The position numbers and the translations under genes were made by a program. From Deltaproteobacteria bacterium (GTDB lineage Bacteria > Myxococcota_A > UBA9160 > UBA6930): a stretch of DNA of 64,000 nucleotides. This document shows, in pieces, positions 52,904 through 61,310 of the stretch. Under the pieces are notes generated by a model. It was given only the letters and a program-made list of their open reading frames with translations, was not told the origin of the DNA and ran no database searches. The first letter of the stretch is position 1; every line of letters starts with the position of its first letter. Location of the stretch: assembly GCA_016875395.1 (NCBI GenBank), contig VGRF01000012.1, forward strand, positions 56,907 to 120,906. Reading direction: 5' to 3'.

Positions 52904-55442
52904 CGCGAGTGCGAGCCTGAGAGACCTCAAGCACTACAGGGCGAAACGCGATCCGAGTCGCACGCCCGAGCCGTTCGGCGCGGAGGCGTCGCCGCGAGCG
53001 CTCGCGCCCGGCGCGCCGCGCCGCTTCGTGGTGCAGCAGCACGCGGCGAGAAGCCTGCACTGGGACCTGCGGCTCGAGATCGAGGGGGTGCTCGTGAGCT
53101 TCGCGGTGCCGCGGGGCCCGAGCCTCGATCCGCAGCAAAAGCGCCTCGCGGTGCAGACCGAGGATCACCCCCTCGAGTACGCCGACTTCGAGGGCGTGAT
53201 TCCGGCCTGCAACTACGGCGCGGGCGCGATGATCGTGTGGGACTCCGGCACGTATCGGAGCGTCGATGGCGTCGCGCCCGCCGATGGTCTCGCGAAGGGC
53301 AAGCTCGACCTCGCGCTCGAGGGGCACAAGCTGCGCGGGCGCTTCGCGCTCGTGCGCACGGGGGGCAAGGCGAAGCCCGGCCGCGAGTGGCTGTTGTTCA
53401 CGAAGGAGCGCGGCTTCGAGGCGCCGGACATCGTGGAGCGCGCGCCCGAGTCGGTGTTCTCGGGCCTCGCGGTGCGCGAGCTTGCGGCCGGCATCACGCG
53501 CGATGCCGAGGTGAGCGCGCTCGCGGAGGCTGCGGGTGCGAAGCGCGCGAGCGTCGACGCCGCGAGACTACGGCCGATGCTCGCGAGCACGGGCGAGCGT
53601 GCGTTCTCGCGCGAGGGCTGGCTGTTCGAGCTGAAGTACGACGGCGTGCGAGCGATCGCCGAGGCGGGCGTCTCTCGCGCGCGACTCTTCGCGCGCACCG
53701 GCGGCGAGCGCACGCACCTCTACCCCGAGCTCACGGCGGCGCTGGCGCATCTGCCGGTGCGCGAAGTGGTGCTCGACGGCGAGATCGTCGCCCTCGACGA
53801 GCGCGGCCGCGCGAGCTTCGAGCGAATCCAGCGCCGCTTCACGCAGGCGACCGCTGCGGACGCCGAGTTGTTACGGCGCGAAGTGCCCGTCGTGTACTAC
53901 GCGTTCGACTGCCTCGCGACGGACGGCTTCGACCTGCGCAAGCTCCCGCTCGAAAAGCGCAAGCAGATTCTCGCCGCGCTGATTCCTCCGCGCGGACCGC
54001 TGCGGCTCGCCGATCACGTTGCGGGCGATGGCGTCGCGCTCTTCGACGCGGTGCGCGCGCACGGGATGGAGGGCGTGATCGCGAAGCAGGCGAGCTCCAC
54101 GTACGAAGCCGGCGAACGCTCGAAGCGCTGGATCAAGCTGAAGGTGCCGCGCGCGGACTGCTTCGTGGTCGTGGGCGTCTCGCCGGGGCAGGGCTCACGC
54201 AAGCAGCTCGGCTCGCTGATGCTCGCGGGCTGGCGCGATGGAAAGCTCGCCTACGTGGGCAACGCGGGTTCGGGACTCACGGCGCGCCAGCTCGAGGTGT
54301 TGTTGCCCGAGCTGGAGAAGAGGCGCCGCGCGAAGCCCGCGTGCGTGGGCTTGCCTGAGCTGCTGCCGCGCGGCACGTGGTTCGTCGCGCCCGAGCTGGT
54401 CGCGGAGGTTCGCTTCAGCGAAGCCACGAGCGCGGGCATGCTGCGGCATCCCGTGTTCCTCGCGCTGCGCGACGACATCGCGCCCGCCGCGTGCAGCGCT
54501 CCCGCGCTCGCGGCGAGCGAGCCCGCAGCCGTGGCGGCGCCCCAACAACTGCGCGAGGCGGAGTTCAAGCCGACGCGCCTCGACAAGGTGTTCTGGCCAG
54601 TCGAGGGCTACACGAAGGGCGACCTGCTCGCGTACTACGAGCGCGTCTGGCCCTGGCTTGCGCCCTATCTGAGGGACCGGCCGGTGGTCCTCACGCGCTA
54701 TCCCGACGGCATCGAGGGCAAGAGCTTCTATCAGAAGAACGCGCCCGAGTTCACGCCCGACTGGGCGCGGCGCGAGACGATCGACGGCACGGACTACTTC
54801 GTCTGCAACGACCTGAGAACGCTGCTCTACGTGATCAACTCCGGCGCCATTCCGCTGCATGTGTGGAGCGCGCGGCTCACGAACATCGAGCGCCCCGACT
54901 GGCTGATCCTCGACCTCGATCCGAAGGAAGCGCCGTTCGCTCACGTGATCGAGATCGCGCGGCTGCTCCACGCGCTCTTCCGTGAGATCGGCGTCGCGCA
55001 CTTCGTGAAGACCTCGGGACAAGCGGGCATGCACGTGCTGCTGCCGCTCGCGCAGCGGCTCACGCACGACGAGGCCAAGAACGTGGCGGAGGCGGTCGCG
55101 CGCGTGGTCGTCGCGGAGCGGCCGGACATCGCGACCGTCACGCGCCCGGTCGCGGCGCGCGGCGACAAGGTGTACGTGGACTTTCTCCAGAACGGGCGCG
55201 GGAAGCTCATCGCTGCGCCGCTCTCCGTGCGCCCGCGCCCGAAGGCGCCCGTCTCGATGCCGCTCAGCTGGGCGCCGGTGAATGCGCGCCTCGATCCCGC
55301 GAGGTGGAACATCGCGAGCGCGGAGCCTCGGCTCGCCAAGCACGGCGATCCCCTTGCGGGCGTGCTCGGTGCGGGCATCGACCCGGAGGCGCTGCTGGCC
55401 GGCCTGATTCAACACCTCGGGCGCTCTGCCGAAAAAACCTGA
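52884..55442 (+). CDS. ligD: ATP-dependent DNA ligase LigD (phosphoesterase-ligase-polymerase)
   Basis: An 852-residue multidomain end-joining enzyme. Order: 3'-phosphoesterase (about 15-190; HWDLRLE, HPLEYADFEGVIP), ATP-dependent ligase (about 225-520) with adenylated lysine K251 in FELKYDGVR and the EGVIAK and WIKLK motifs, OB fold, then the primase-polymerase (about 550-840; RYPDGIEGKSFYQKN, LDLDPK catalytic acids). The PE-Lig-Pol order is that of Pseudomonas-type LigD. The GTG start at 52884 lies in an inverted repeat; the true start could be slightly downstream, as the conserved part begins at LKHYRAKRD. Confidence 0.96.
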   Translation: MSKIRHRASASLRDLKHYRAKRDPSRTPEPFGAEASPRALAPGAPRRFVVQQHAARSLHWDLRLEIEGVLVSFAVPRGPSLDPQQKRLAVQTEDHPLEYADFEGVIPACNYGAGAMIVWDSGTYRSVDGVAPADGLAKGKLDLALEGHKLRGRFALVRTGGKAKPGREWLLFTKERGFEAPDIVERAPESVFSGLAVRELAAGITRDAEVSALAEAAGAKRASVDAARLRPMLASTGERAFSREGWLFELKYDGVRAIAEAGVSRARLFARTGGERTHLYPELTAALAHLPVREVVLDGEIVALDERGRASFERIQRRFTQATAADAELLRREVPVVYYAFDCLATDGFDLRKLPLEKRKQILAALIPPRGPLRLADHVAGDGVALFDAVRAHGMEGVIAKQASSTYEAGERSKRWIKLKVPRADCFVVVGVSPGQGSRKQLGSLMLAGWRDGKLAYVGNAGSGLTARQLEVLLPELEKRRRAKPACVGLPELLPRGTWFVAPELVAEVRFSEATSAGMLRHPVFLALRDDIAPAACSAPALAASEPAAVAAPQQLREAEFKPTRLDKVFWPVEGYTKGDLLAYYERVWPWLAPYLRDRPVVLTRYPDGIEGKSFYQKNAPEFTPDWARRETIDGTDYFVCNDLRTLLYVINSGAIPLHVWSARLTNIERPDWLILDLDPKEAPFAHVIEIARLLHALFREIGVAHFVKTSGQAGMHVLLPLAQRLTHDEAKNVAEAVARVVVAERPDIATVTRPVAARGDKVYVDFLQNGRGKLIAAPLSVRPRPKAPVSMPLSWAPVNARLDPARWNIASAEPRLAKHGDPLAGVLGAGIDPEALLAGLIQHLGRSAEKT

Positions 55443-55496
55443 CACGAGGGCGACACACTCGGGTGTAGAGTGCGCCGCTCTCGCGAGGGCTCTGCA

Positions 55497-56264
55497 ATGC
55501 GCCTCTACGCCGGCACCAGCGGCTTCAGCTACCAGGAGTGGCACGGCGCGTTCTATCCCGAGGACATGCCGGCCGCTGACCGGCTCGCTTATTACGGCGT
55601 GCGGCTGCCCGCGGTCGAGATCAACCAGACCTTCTACCGCATGCCGCGGGCGAGCCTGCTGGCAGCCTGGGCGAAGCAGGTGCCCGACGCGTTCCGCTTC
55701 GCGGTGAAGGCGTCGCGCAAGATCACCCACCTGAAGCGGCTCGCAGACGTGGGCGACGAGACGAAGTACCTGGTCGAGACCGCGCGCGCGCTCGGCGAGA
55801 AGCTCGGCCCGATCCTGTTCCAGCTGCCGCCCTACCTGAAGCTCGACCTCGAGAGGCTCGACCGCTTCCTCGATCTGCTGCCGGTGGGCACGCTCGCCGC
55901 GCTCGAAGCGCGCCACGCCTCGTGGAAGGACGACGCCGTCTTCACGCGCCTGCGCGAGCGCGGCATGGCGTGGGTCGTCACGGAGGACGACGGGGACGGG
56001 GCCACCGAAGTCATCGCCACCGCGCCTTGGGTTTATCTGCGCCTGCGCCGTACCGACTACGACCGCGCCGCGCTCGCGAGCTGGGCGACGAAGCTGCGTG
56101 CGGCGGCGCCGGTGCAGGCGTTCGCGTTCTTCAAGCACGAGGACGGCGCCGTCGGCACGAAGTGGGCGATGGAGCTGCTCGCCCACACGCAACGCCTCGG
56201 TGAGCGCCGAGCGCCAGCGCGCAGCGCGCGCGCGCGCGGAAAGCGCGCGAGTGGCGAGGAGTAG
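55497..56264 (+). CDS. DUF72 domain protein
   Basis: A 255-residue TIM-barrel-like protein of the DUF72/YecE family. Typical motifs: YAGTSGFSYQEWHGAFYP at the start, VEINQTFYRMP, FRFAVKASRKITHLKRL and LGPILFQLPP. Biochemical role is unknown for the family. A basic Arg/Ala tail of ~20 residues ends the protein and overlaps the next gene. It follows ligD by 54 nt; DUF72 genes often sit near DNA-repair genes, which may be coincidence. Confidence 0.9.
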   Translation: MRLYAGTSGFSYQEWHGAFYPEDMPAADRLAYYGVRLPAVEINQTFYRMPRASLLAAWAKQVPDAFRFAVKASRKITHLKRLADVGDETKYLVETARALGEKLGPILFQLPPYLKLDLERLDRFLDLLPVGTLAALEARHASWKDDAVFTRLRERGMAWVVTEDDGDGATEVIATAPWVYLRLRRTDYDRAALASWATKLRAAAPVQAFAFFKHEDGAVGTKWAMELLAHTQRLGERRAPARSARARGKRASGEE

Positions 56265-56958
56265 GCGCGCGGCTCGGGTGGCGGCGGCGCTCGGGGTTGC
56301 GTGGATCGCAGCTGCCGGGCTCGCAGATGCAAAGCGCCCGAGCGAGCCGTCGAGTTATCAGGCGCACTCGGTGCACATCCGAGACGGCGACTCGCTGATC
56401 GTGAGCGACGGCGAGCGCCAGCGCGATCTGCGCCTCGCCGAGATCGATGCGCCCGAACGGGGCCAAGCGTGGGGCAAGCGCGCGACGCAGGCGCTCGCAG
56501 GCCTCGTCGAGGGAAAGAGGCTGCGCGTCGAGTTCGTGGAGCTCGACCGGTATGGGCGCGAGGTGTCGCGGGTGTTCGTGGGTGAAGCCTGCGTGGCCTG
56601 CGAGCTCGTGCGGGGCGGCCATGCCTGGGCGTACCGCAAGTACTCACGCGATCCGCGCCTGCTCGCGCTCGAGGCCGATGCGCGTGAGGCGCGGCGCGGG
56701 CTGTGGGCGCAGCCCGCGCACACTTTCGTTCCACCCTGGGAGTGGCGCCGCGGAGCCCGCAGTCTCAGCTCGCGGGAAGCCCTGGCCTTGCTCGGGGCCG
56801 AGCCTTCCAAGCCAGGGGACGGCCCGTCGTGCGGAATCAAGCGCTACTGCAAAGAGATGACGAGCTGCGCCGAGGCGCGCTTCTATCTCGAGCAGTGCGG
56901 GCGCACGCGGCTCGATCGCGATGGCGATGGCGTTGCGTGCGAGGATCTCTGCTTCTGA
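56251..56958 (+). CDS. Secreted thermonuclease-like protein with excalibur domain
   Basis: A 235-residue exported nuclease. A signal peptide (RSRRAARVAAALGVAWIAA) leads to a staphylococcal-nuclease domain: VHIRDGDSLIV, LRLAEIDAPERGQAWG, the catalytic VEFVELDRYGREVSRVFV with Arg, and LLALEADAREARRGLW. The C-terminus is an excalibur-type calcium-binding motif, DRDGDGVACEDLC. GTG 56251 gives a clean signal peptide; GTG 56200 would add 17 Arg/Ala residues. It overlaps the DUF72 gene by 14 nt. Confidence 0.85.
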   Translation: MARSRRAARVAAALGVAWIAAAGLADAKRPSEPSSYQAHSVHIRDGDSLIVSDGERQRDLRLAEIDAPERGQAWGKRATQALAGLVEGKRLRVEFVELDRYGREVSRVFVGEACVACELVRGGHAWAYRKYSRDPRLLALEADAREARRGLWAQPAHTFVPPWEWRRGARSLSSREALALLGAEPSKPGDGPSCGIKRYCKEMTSCAEARFYLEQCGRTRLDRDGDGVACEDLCF

Positions 56959-56972
56959 ACGAGGAGCCGAGA

Positions 56973-57737
56973 GTGAGCGTTCGCCTCTTCGCTTTCACCT
57001 GCGGCCAGCTCACCATCCCGCACGGCTTCCTGATCGAAGGCGCGAAGGGCAAGCTGCGCGTGCCGGTGCCCGCGTACCTGATCACTCACCCGCGCGGGCG
57101 TGTGCTGTTCGACAGCGGGCTTCATCTCGCGCTGCAAACCGATGCCGCGGCGCACATGGGCGAGCGCGGGATGCGCGGCACCGCGTTTCACTTCAGCGCG
57201 GGCGAGGAGGTGAGCGCGCGCTTGCTCGCCGCCGAGTGTGAGCCGCGTGCGATCACGCACGTCGTGAACTCGCACCTGCACTACGACCACTGCGGCGGCA
57301 ACGCGCAGCTCGAGCACGCGCAGGTACTCGTCCAGCGCCGCGAGTGGGAGCACGCGCGCGCGCTGCCTGACGATGATCCCGGGTACCGCCGAAGCGAGTT
57401 CGAGACGGGCCAGCGCGTGAAGCTGCTCGACGGTGAGCACGACGTGTTCGGGGACGGCTCGGTGGTGTGCTTCCCCACGCACGGCCACACGCCGGGCCAC
57501 CAGTCGCTACGCGTGCGCACGCAGCGCGGCGGCGAGTTCGTGCTGTGCGGCGACGCTTGTTACCTGCGCGAGTCGCTCGAGAAGCTCGCGCTGCCCGGCG
57601 TCGTGTTCGATCGCGAAGCCGCGCTCGCGGCGCTCAAGCGTTTCGCGGCGATGGAGGCCGCGGGCGCGCGCGTGATGGTGGGTCACGACCCGGCATTCTG
57701 GGCGAGCGTGCCGCAGGCGCCTTTGCCTTTGGCTTGA
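56973..57737 (+). CDS. Metallo-beta-lactamase-fold hydrolase, AHL-lactonase-like
   Basis: A 254-residue metallo-beta-lactamase-fold protein. The di-zinc motif HLHYDHCGG (HxHxDH), a later His in FPTHGHTPGH, Asp in LCGDACYL and final His in VMVGHDPAF make up the full ligand set. The start (VRLFAFTCGQLTIP, and YLITHPRGRVLFDSGLH) resembles AttM/AiiA-type N-acyl-homoserine lactone lactonases; other lactones are possible. GTG follows GAGGAG. It forms a tight group with the nuclease and SDR genes. Confidence 0.87.
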   Translation: MSVRLFAFTCGQLTIPHGFLIEGAKGKLRVPVPAYLITHPRGRVLFDSGLHLALQTDAAAHMGERGMRGTAFHFSAGEEVSARLLAAECEPRAITHVVNSHLHYDHCGGNAQLEHAQVLVQRREWEHARALPDDDPGYRRSEFETGQRVKLLDGEHDVFGDGSVVCFPTHGHTPGHQSLRVRTQRGGEFVLCGDACYLRESLEKLALPGVVFDREAALAALKRFAAMEAAGARVMVGHDPAFWASVPQAPLPLA

Positions 57738-57748
57738 GGAGGAGCGCG

Positions 57749-58579
57749 ATGAGCGAGCGATTCGTGCGGGCGCCGAGCGCGGAGTCATTAGGGGAAGCGC
57801 CCGGTCGCGGCCGGCTCGCGGGGCGCAAGATCCTCGTCGTGGGCGGCGGGCAGCGCGTATTCGACGCGGCGACCGATCCGGTCGGCAACGGGCGCGCGAT
57901 GTGCCTTCTCTTCGGGCGTGAAGGCGCACACGTCGCGGTGGCGGACAAGAACCGCGCGAGCGCGGAGGAGACCGCGGCGCAGATCGCGCGCGCGGGTGGC
58001 CGCGCTTTCGCGATCGAGGCGGACATCACGAGCGAAAACGATGTCGGACGCATGCTGGAGCAAGCCACGCGCGGGCTCGGCGGCCTCGACGGGCTCGTGC
58101 TCAACGTCGGGATCGGCGTGGGTGCGCTCGGCCTCGCGAACACCAAGACCGAGGCGTGGGATCAGACTTTCGCGGTGAACGTGCGCGGCGCGATGCTGTG
58201 CTGCAAAGCCGCGCTGCCCGCGCTCGCGAACGGCTCGCCGATCGTGATGACCTCGTCGATCGCGGGTCTCACCTCCGGCTCGCAGCTGCCCGCCTACGAC
58301 GCGTCGAAGGCCGCGCTCGAGGGGCTGATGCGCCACGTCGCGCGCGAGGGCGCGGCGCGCGGCATACGCGCGAACATCGTCGCGCCGGGCCTCGTCGATA
58401 CGCCGCTCGGCCGCGTCGCCACCGCAGGCCGTCCGAGCCGCGCGCGCTCCGCGATTCCGTTCGGGCGCCAGGCCACGGGCTGGGAGATCGCCTACGCGGC
58501 GTTGTTCCTGACGAGCGACGAGAGCGTCTACATCACCGCGCAGGTGCTTGCGGTGGATGCCGGCATCACGGGGATGTGA
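57749..58579 (+). CDS. SDR-family oxidoreductase with atypical motifs
   Basis: A 276-residue short-chain dehydrogenase. The cofactor loop is stretched, GGGQRVFDAATDPVGNGRA, instead of TGxxxGxG, and the NNAG motif reads NVGIG. The catalytic Ser (VMTSSIAG) and YDASK are intact, so activity is likely with unusual cofactor-pocket geometry. Such variants form a recognised SDR subgroup. GAGGAGGAGCG precedes the ATG. It follows the lactonase-like gene by 11 nt and may process its product. Confidence 0.87.
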   Translation: MSERFVRAPSAESLGEAPGRGRLAGRKILVVGGGQRVFDAATDPVGNGRAMCLLFGREGAHVAVADKNRASAEETAAQIARAGGRAFAIEADITSENDVGRMLEQATRGLGGLDGLVLNVGIGVGALGLANTKTEAWDQTFAVNVRGAMLCCKAALPALANGSPIVMTSSIAGLTSGSQLPAYDASKAALEGLMRHVAREGAARGIRANIVAPGLVDTPLGRVATAGRPSRARSAIPFGRQATGWEIAYAALFLTSDESVYITAQVLAVDAGITGM

Positions 58580-58591
58580 TCGCGCAGCGCC

Positions 58592-59917
58592 TCAGCCCGT
58601 GACGCGCTGCTTGATCTCCGGCTCGAGCAGCACCTCGAACGGCGCGAGCAGCTGGTTCACGAGCGTGAGCTTGTCGCGCACCACTTCGTCGCGCATCGCC
58701 GCGAGCTGCACCGCGGTGCGGTACTGCATTTCCTCCGCCGAGAACATCGCGCGGTCGCCCTCGGTCGTCGGGTAGAGGAAGTCGTTGTAGTTCGCTTGCC
58801 GCCAGGGGAGCTGCGCCACCTCGGCGGCGCGCGCGAGGTAGCGCTGCGCGACGCCGCGCAGGCCCTCGCCGGGAGCGCGAGTCATCAGGGTCTCGTGCAG
58901 CGCCTCGGCCTGCATCGCCGCGGACGACATGCCGTGGCCGTAGGTGGGGTTGAAGCTGCACAGCGCGTCGCCGACGGGCAGCAGGCCCTCGGGCAGCGCA
59001 TCGTAGCGCTCGTAGTGCCGGAAGCGGTTCGCGGGATAGATCATGCGCGCGACGGGCGAGAGGAACTGCGCGCGCCGCAGCGTCTCGGCGAGCACGTCGC
59101 CGGGGAGACTCGCGGCGAATTCGAGCACGGCCTCGCGCTCCGTGGGCGGGTAGTCGCCCGCGCGGCCGCCGAGCGAGCACATCGCCTGGCCGTTCTCGAT
59201 CGGCAGCACCACGGCGCCGCGCGCGCCGACGCGCGGAAGGTTGCCGCACGCGAGCGTCTTCCAATCGCGCGGCTGCGTCGCGTCGAGCTCGAGCACCATG
59301 CTCGCGTAGCCGAAGTCGACCTTGACCGTCTCGACGGGAGGCGCCGGCAGCCCGAGCTCGTCGAGCCAGCGCAGCGCCTCCTCGCGGCGTCCGGTCGCGT
59401 CGATCACGAGGTCCGCCGCGAGCGGAGCTTCGCCGCTCTCCGTAATCACTCCGGTGACACGGTTCGAAGCCGCTTCGCGGGCGAGCCCGCGCACGGTCGT
59501 GCTCGCGCGCACCTCGAGGTTCGGCGTGCGCGCCAGCACCAGCGAGCGCACGATGTGCTCGAGCAGCCAGCGGCTCTGGCTGTGCAGGCGCAGCTTGCTC
59601 TGGAAGCGCGGCGCAGTGCCAAAGTCGAAGATCGCGAGGCCGTCGCTGCCCCCGCTCAGCGTGTGCGAGCCGTGCGCATCGAGCTCGGCGCAGAACCCGG
59701 GCAGCATGCGCTCGATCGCGTCCTCGCCGCCCTTCAGCAGGATGTGCACGTGCTGCGCCTGCGGCGTCGCGCGGCGCGGCGCCGGCGCGCTCGGCAGCTC
59801 GTCGCGATCGAGCACGAGCACGCGCGCGAAATGCTTTGCGAGCGCGTGCGCCGCGAGCATGCCCGCGAGGCTTCCGCCCACCACGATCGCGCGCTGCCCC
59901 AACAACTCTCCGCTCAT
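58592..59917 (-). CDS. FAD-dependent monooxygenase-like oxidoreductase
   Basis: A 441-residue flavoprotein. It has the GxGxxG-type loop AIVVGGSLAGMLAAHAL, the acid-ended strand VLVLDRDEL, a DATGR motif (LVIDATGRREEAL) and the FAD-phosphate motif LLPVGDALCSFNPTYGHGMS. Overall this resembles 2-polyprenyl-6-methoxyphenol hydroxylase/tetracycline- or halogenase-like class A flavoproteins, but substrate is unknown. ATG at 59917; an upstream frame extension is Arg-rich and unlikely. Convergent with the SDR gene (12 nt apart). Confidence 0.85.
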   Translation of the reverse strand: MSGELLGQRAIVVGGSLAGMLAAHALAKHFARVLVLDRDELPSAPAPRRATPQAQHVHILLKGGEDAIERMLPGFCAELDAHGSHTLSGGSDGLAIFDFGTAPRFQSKLRLHSQSRWLLEHIVRSLVLARTPNLEVRASTTVRGLAREAASNRVTGVITESGEAPLAADLVIDATGRREEALRWLDELGLPAPPVETVKVDFGYASMVLELDATQPRDWKTLACGNLPRVGARGAVVLPIENGQAMCSLGGRAGDYPPTEREAVLEFAASLPGDVLAETLRRAQFLSPVARMIYPANRFRHYERYDALPEGLLPVGDALCSFNPTYGHGMSSAAMQAEALHETLMTRAPGEGLRGVAQRYLARAAEVAQLPWRQANYNDFLYPTTEGDRAMFSAEEMQYRTAVQLAAMRDEVVRDKLTLVNQLLAPFEVLLEPEIKQRVTG

Positions 59918-60266
59918 CTCGTGCTCCGCTCGGCGAAAGGCGCGCAAGCTAACGCAGCCGCTGCGCTCGACTCTCGAGGACCCGGCGCGCGAACTCGCAC
60001 GATCGGTGCCAGTACGACGCGCGCCTCGGGTCCGCCTCGCGTCCTCGCTGGGTCGCAGCTCCACGGGAGAAGCGCACGGGTGCCCCAAGGAGACTCACGC
60101 GTGCCGTTCGTGGTCGGATCGCGCGAATTCGCATCTCGCCTCACCCAACGCCGCGCGGCGGGGCGCGACTCCCGGTCAGTGCCGCGTCCCGCGCACTTCG
60201 CGAGTCATTAGGGCGGCACGGCGATTGCGGGGGAGTGCGGTCGCCCCCGCCATGAAGGAGATCACC
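59918..60266. other. Divergent intergenic region
   Basis: 349 nt between the flavoprotein and the outer-membrane protein gene. I find no credible gene or convincing promoter. It carries one of three copies of GAGTCATTAGG (60202-60212), 55 nt before the downstream start. Confidence 0.4.
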
Positions 60267-61244
60267 GTGATTCGACTCACTCGTGAGCTCGCCTGCGTTG
60301 CGTTGGCAGCGCTGCTCGCCGCTCCGGCACTCGCGGAGTGCGACGAGCTTTTCCCCGACCTGACCTGCGATCGCTCGGGCCGCTTCGACGGCTTCGAGAT
60401 GCCGATCGTGCAGCCCTACTTGTTCGAGGATCCGTTCATCACGACGGGCGTGTACCCGTACTACGTCTGGCATCAATTCCCGAAGAGCTCTCCGCTCGAG
60501 GGCGGCGAGGCGCACGTGCTCGCCGCGCAGCTGCGCATCGCGGTGACGGATCGCTTCGCGATCATCGCGACCAAAGACGGCTACATGTGGTCGCGGCCCG
60601 ACAACCCGCTGCTCGAAGAGACGGGCGGGTTCATGAACCTCGGCTTCGGCGTGAAGTACGCGCTCTACCAGGATCGCGACGCCGGCCGCATCGTGTCGCT
60701 CGCGCTGAAGTACGAAGCGCCGAGCGGCAACGACGACGTCTTCCAGGGCGAGGGCGACGGCATGCTGATGCCGTCGATCACCGGCGCCATGAAGCTCGGC
60801 GACCTCGCCGTGCAGGGCGACCTCGGCGGCATCTGGGCGATCGACCACCGGCAGTCGAGCTCGATCTACTACCACCTCTACTTCGGCTACCCGATCGCCG
60901 ATCGCATCACACCGTTCCTGCAGTTCTCGGGAATGCACTGGGTCGATTCCGGTGACGGCACACAGGAGATCGAGCTCTCCGCGTTCGGGGAGGGAGCGCT
61001 CGGTACGGACGCGATCCCGATCGGTCTCGTGGAAGTGCTCTACGGCCAACGTTTCGAGGGTGCGGACGTCGCGAACCTAGGCGCCTTCGGCGTCGACGGG
61101 CTCGACTACGTCACGGTCGCGATCGGCGCGCACCTGCGCGTCACGGATCGGCTCACGGTCTCCGCGGCCTGGGAGCGCCCCATCACCGACCACAAGAGCA
61201 TCACGAGCGACCGCGTCACGACGAACGTCGCGTTCGAGTTCTAG
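60267..61244 (+). CDS. Outer-membrane beta-barrel protein, unknown function
   Basis: A 325-residue exported protein: signal peptide (RLTRELACVALAALLAAPALA), two Cys in the mature N-terminus (ECDELFPDLTCD), then many amphipathic strands with aromatic girdles (VSLALKYEAPSG, YHLYFGYPIADRITPFLQF). It ends with a terminal Phe (VAFEF), the Bam recognition signal. It resembles phenol-degradation MetA-type or generic transporter barrels. GTG 60267 is preferred since AAGGAG sits exactly before it; ATG 60252 lies within that ribosome site. Confidence 0.75.
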   Translation: MIRLTRELACVALAALLAAPALAECDELFPDLTCDRSGRFDGFEMPIVQPYLFEDPFITTGVYPYYVWHQFPKSSPLEGGEAHVLAAQLRIAVTDRFAIIATKDGYMWSRPDNPLLEETGGFMNLGFGVKYALYQDRDAGRIVSLALKYEAPSGNDDVFQGEGDGMLMPSITGAMKLGDLAVQGDLGGIWAIDHRQSSSIYYHLYFGYPIADRITPFLQFSGMHWVDSGDGTQEIELSAFGEGALGTDAIPIGLVEVLYGQRFEGADVANLGAFGVDGLDYVTVAIGAHLRVTDRLTVSAAWERPITDHKSITSDRVTTNVAFEF

Positions 61245-61310
61245 GAGGGAGGAGACTCCGAGAGTCGCGCGCGACGCGAGAGCCGAGGGAGGCGTGCCCC
61301 CTCTCTCGGC

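Noticed and set aside
59914..60144. Small open frames in the flavoprotein/outer-membrane protein gap
   Set aside because: Arg-rich composition and no start signals; typical chance frames in GC-rich DNA.
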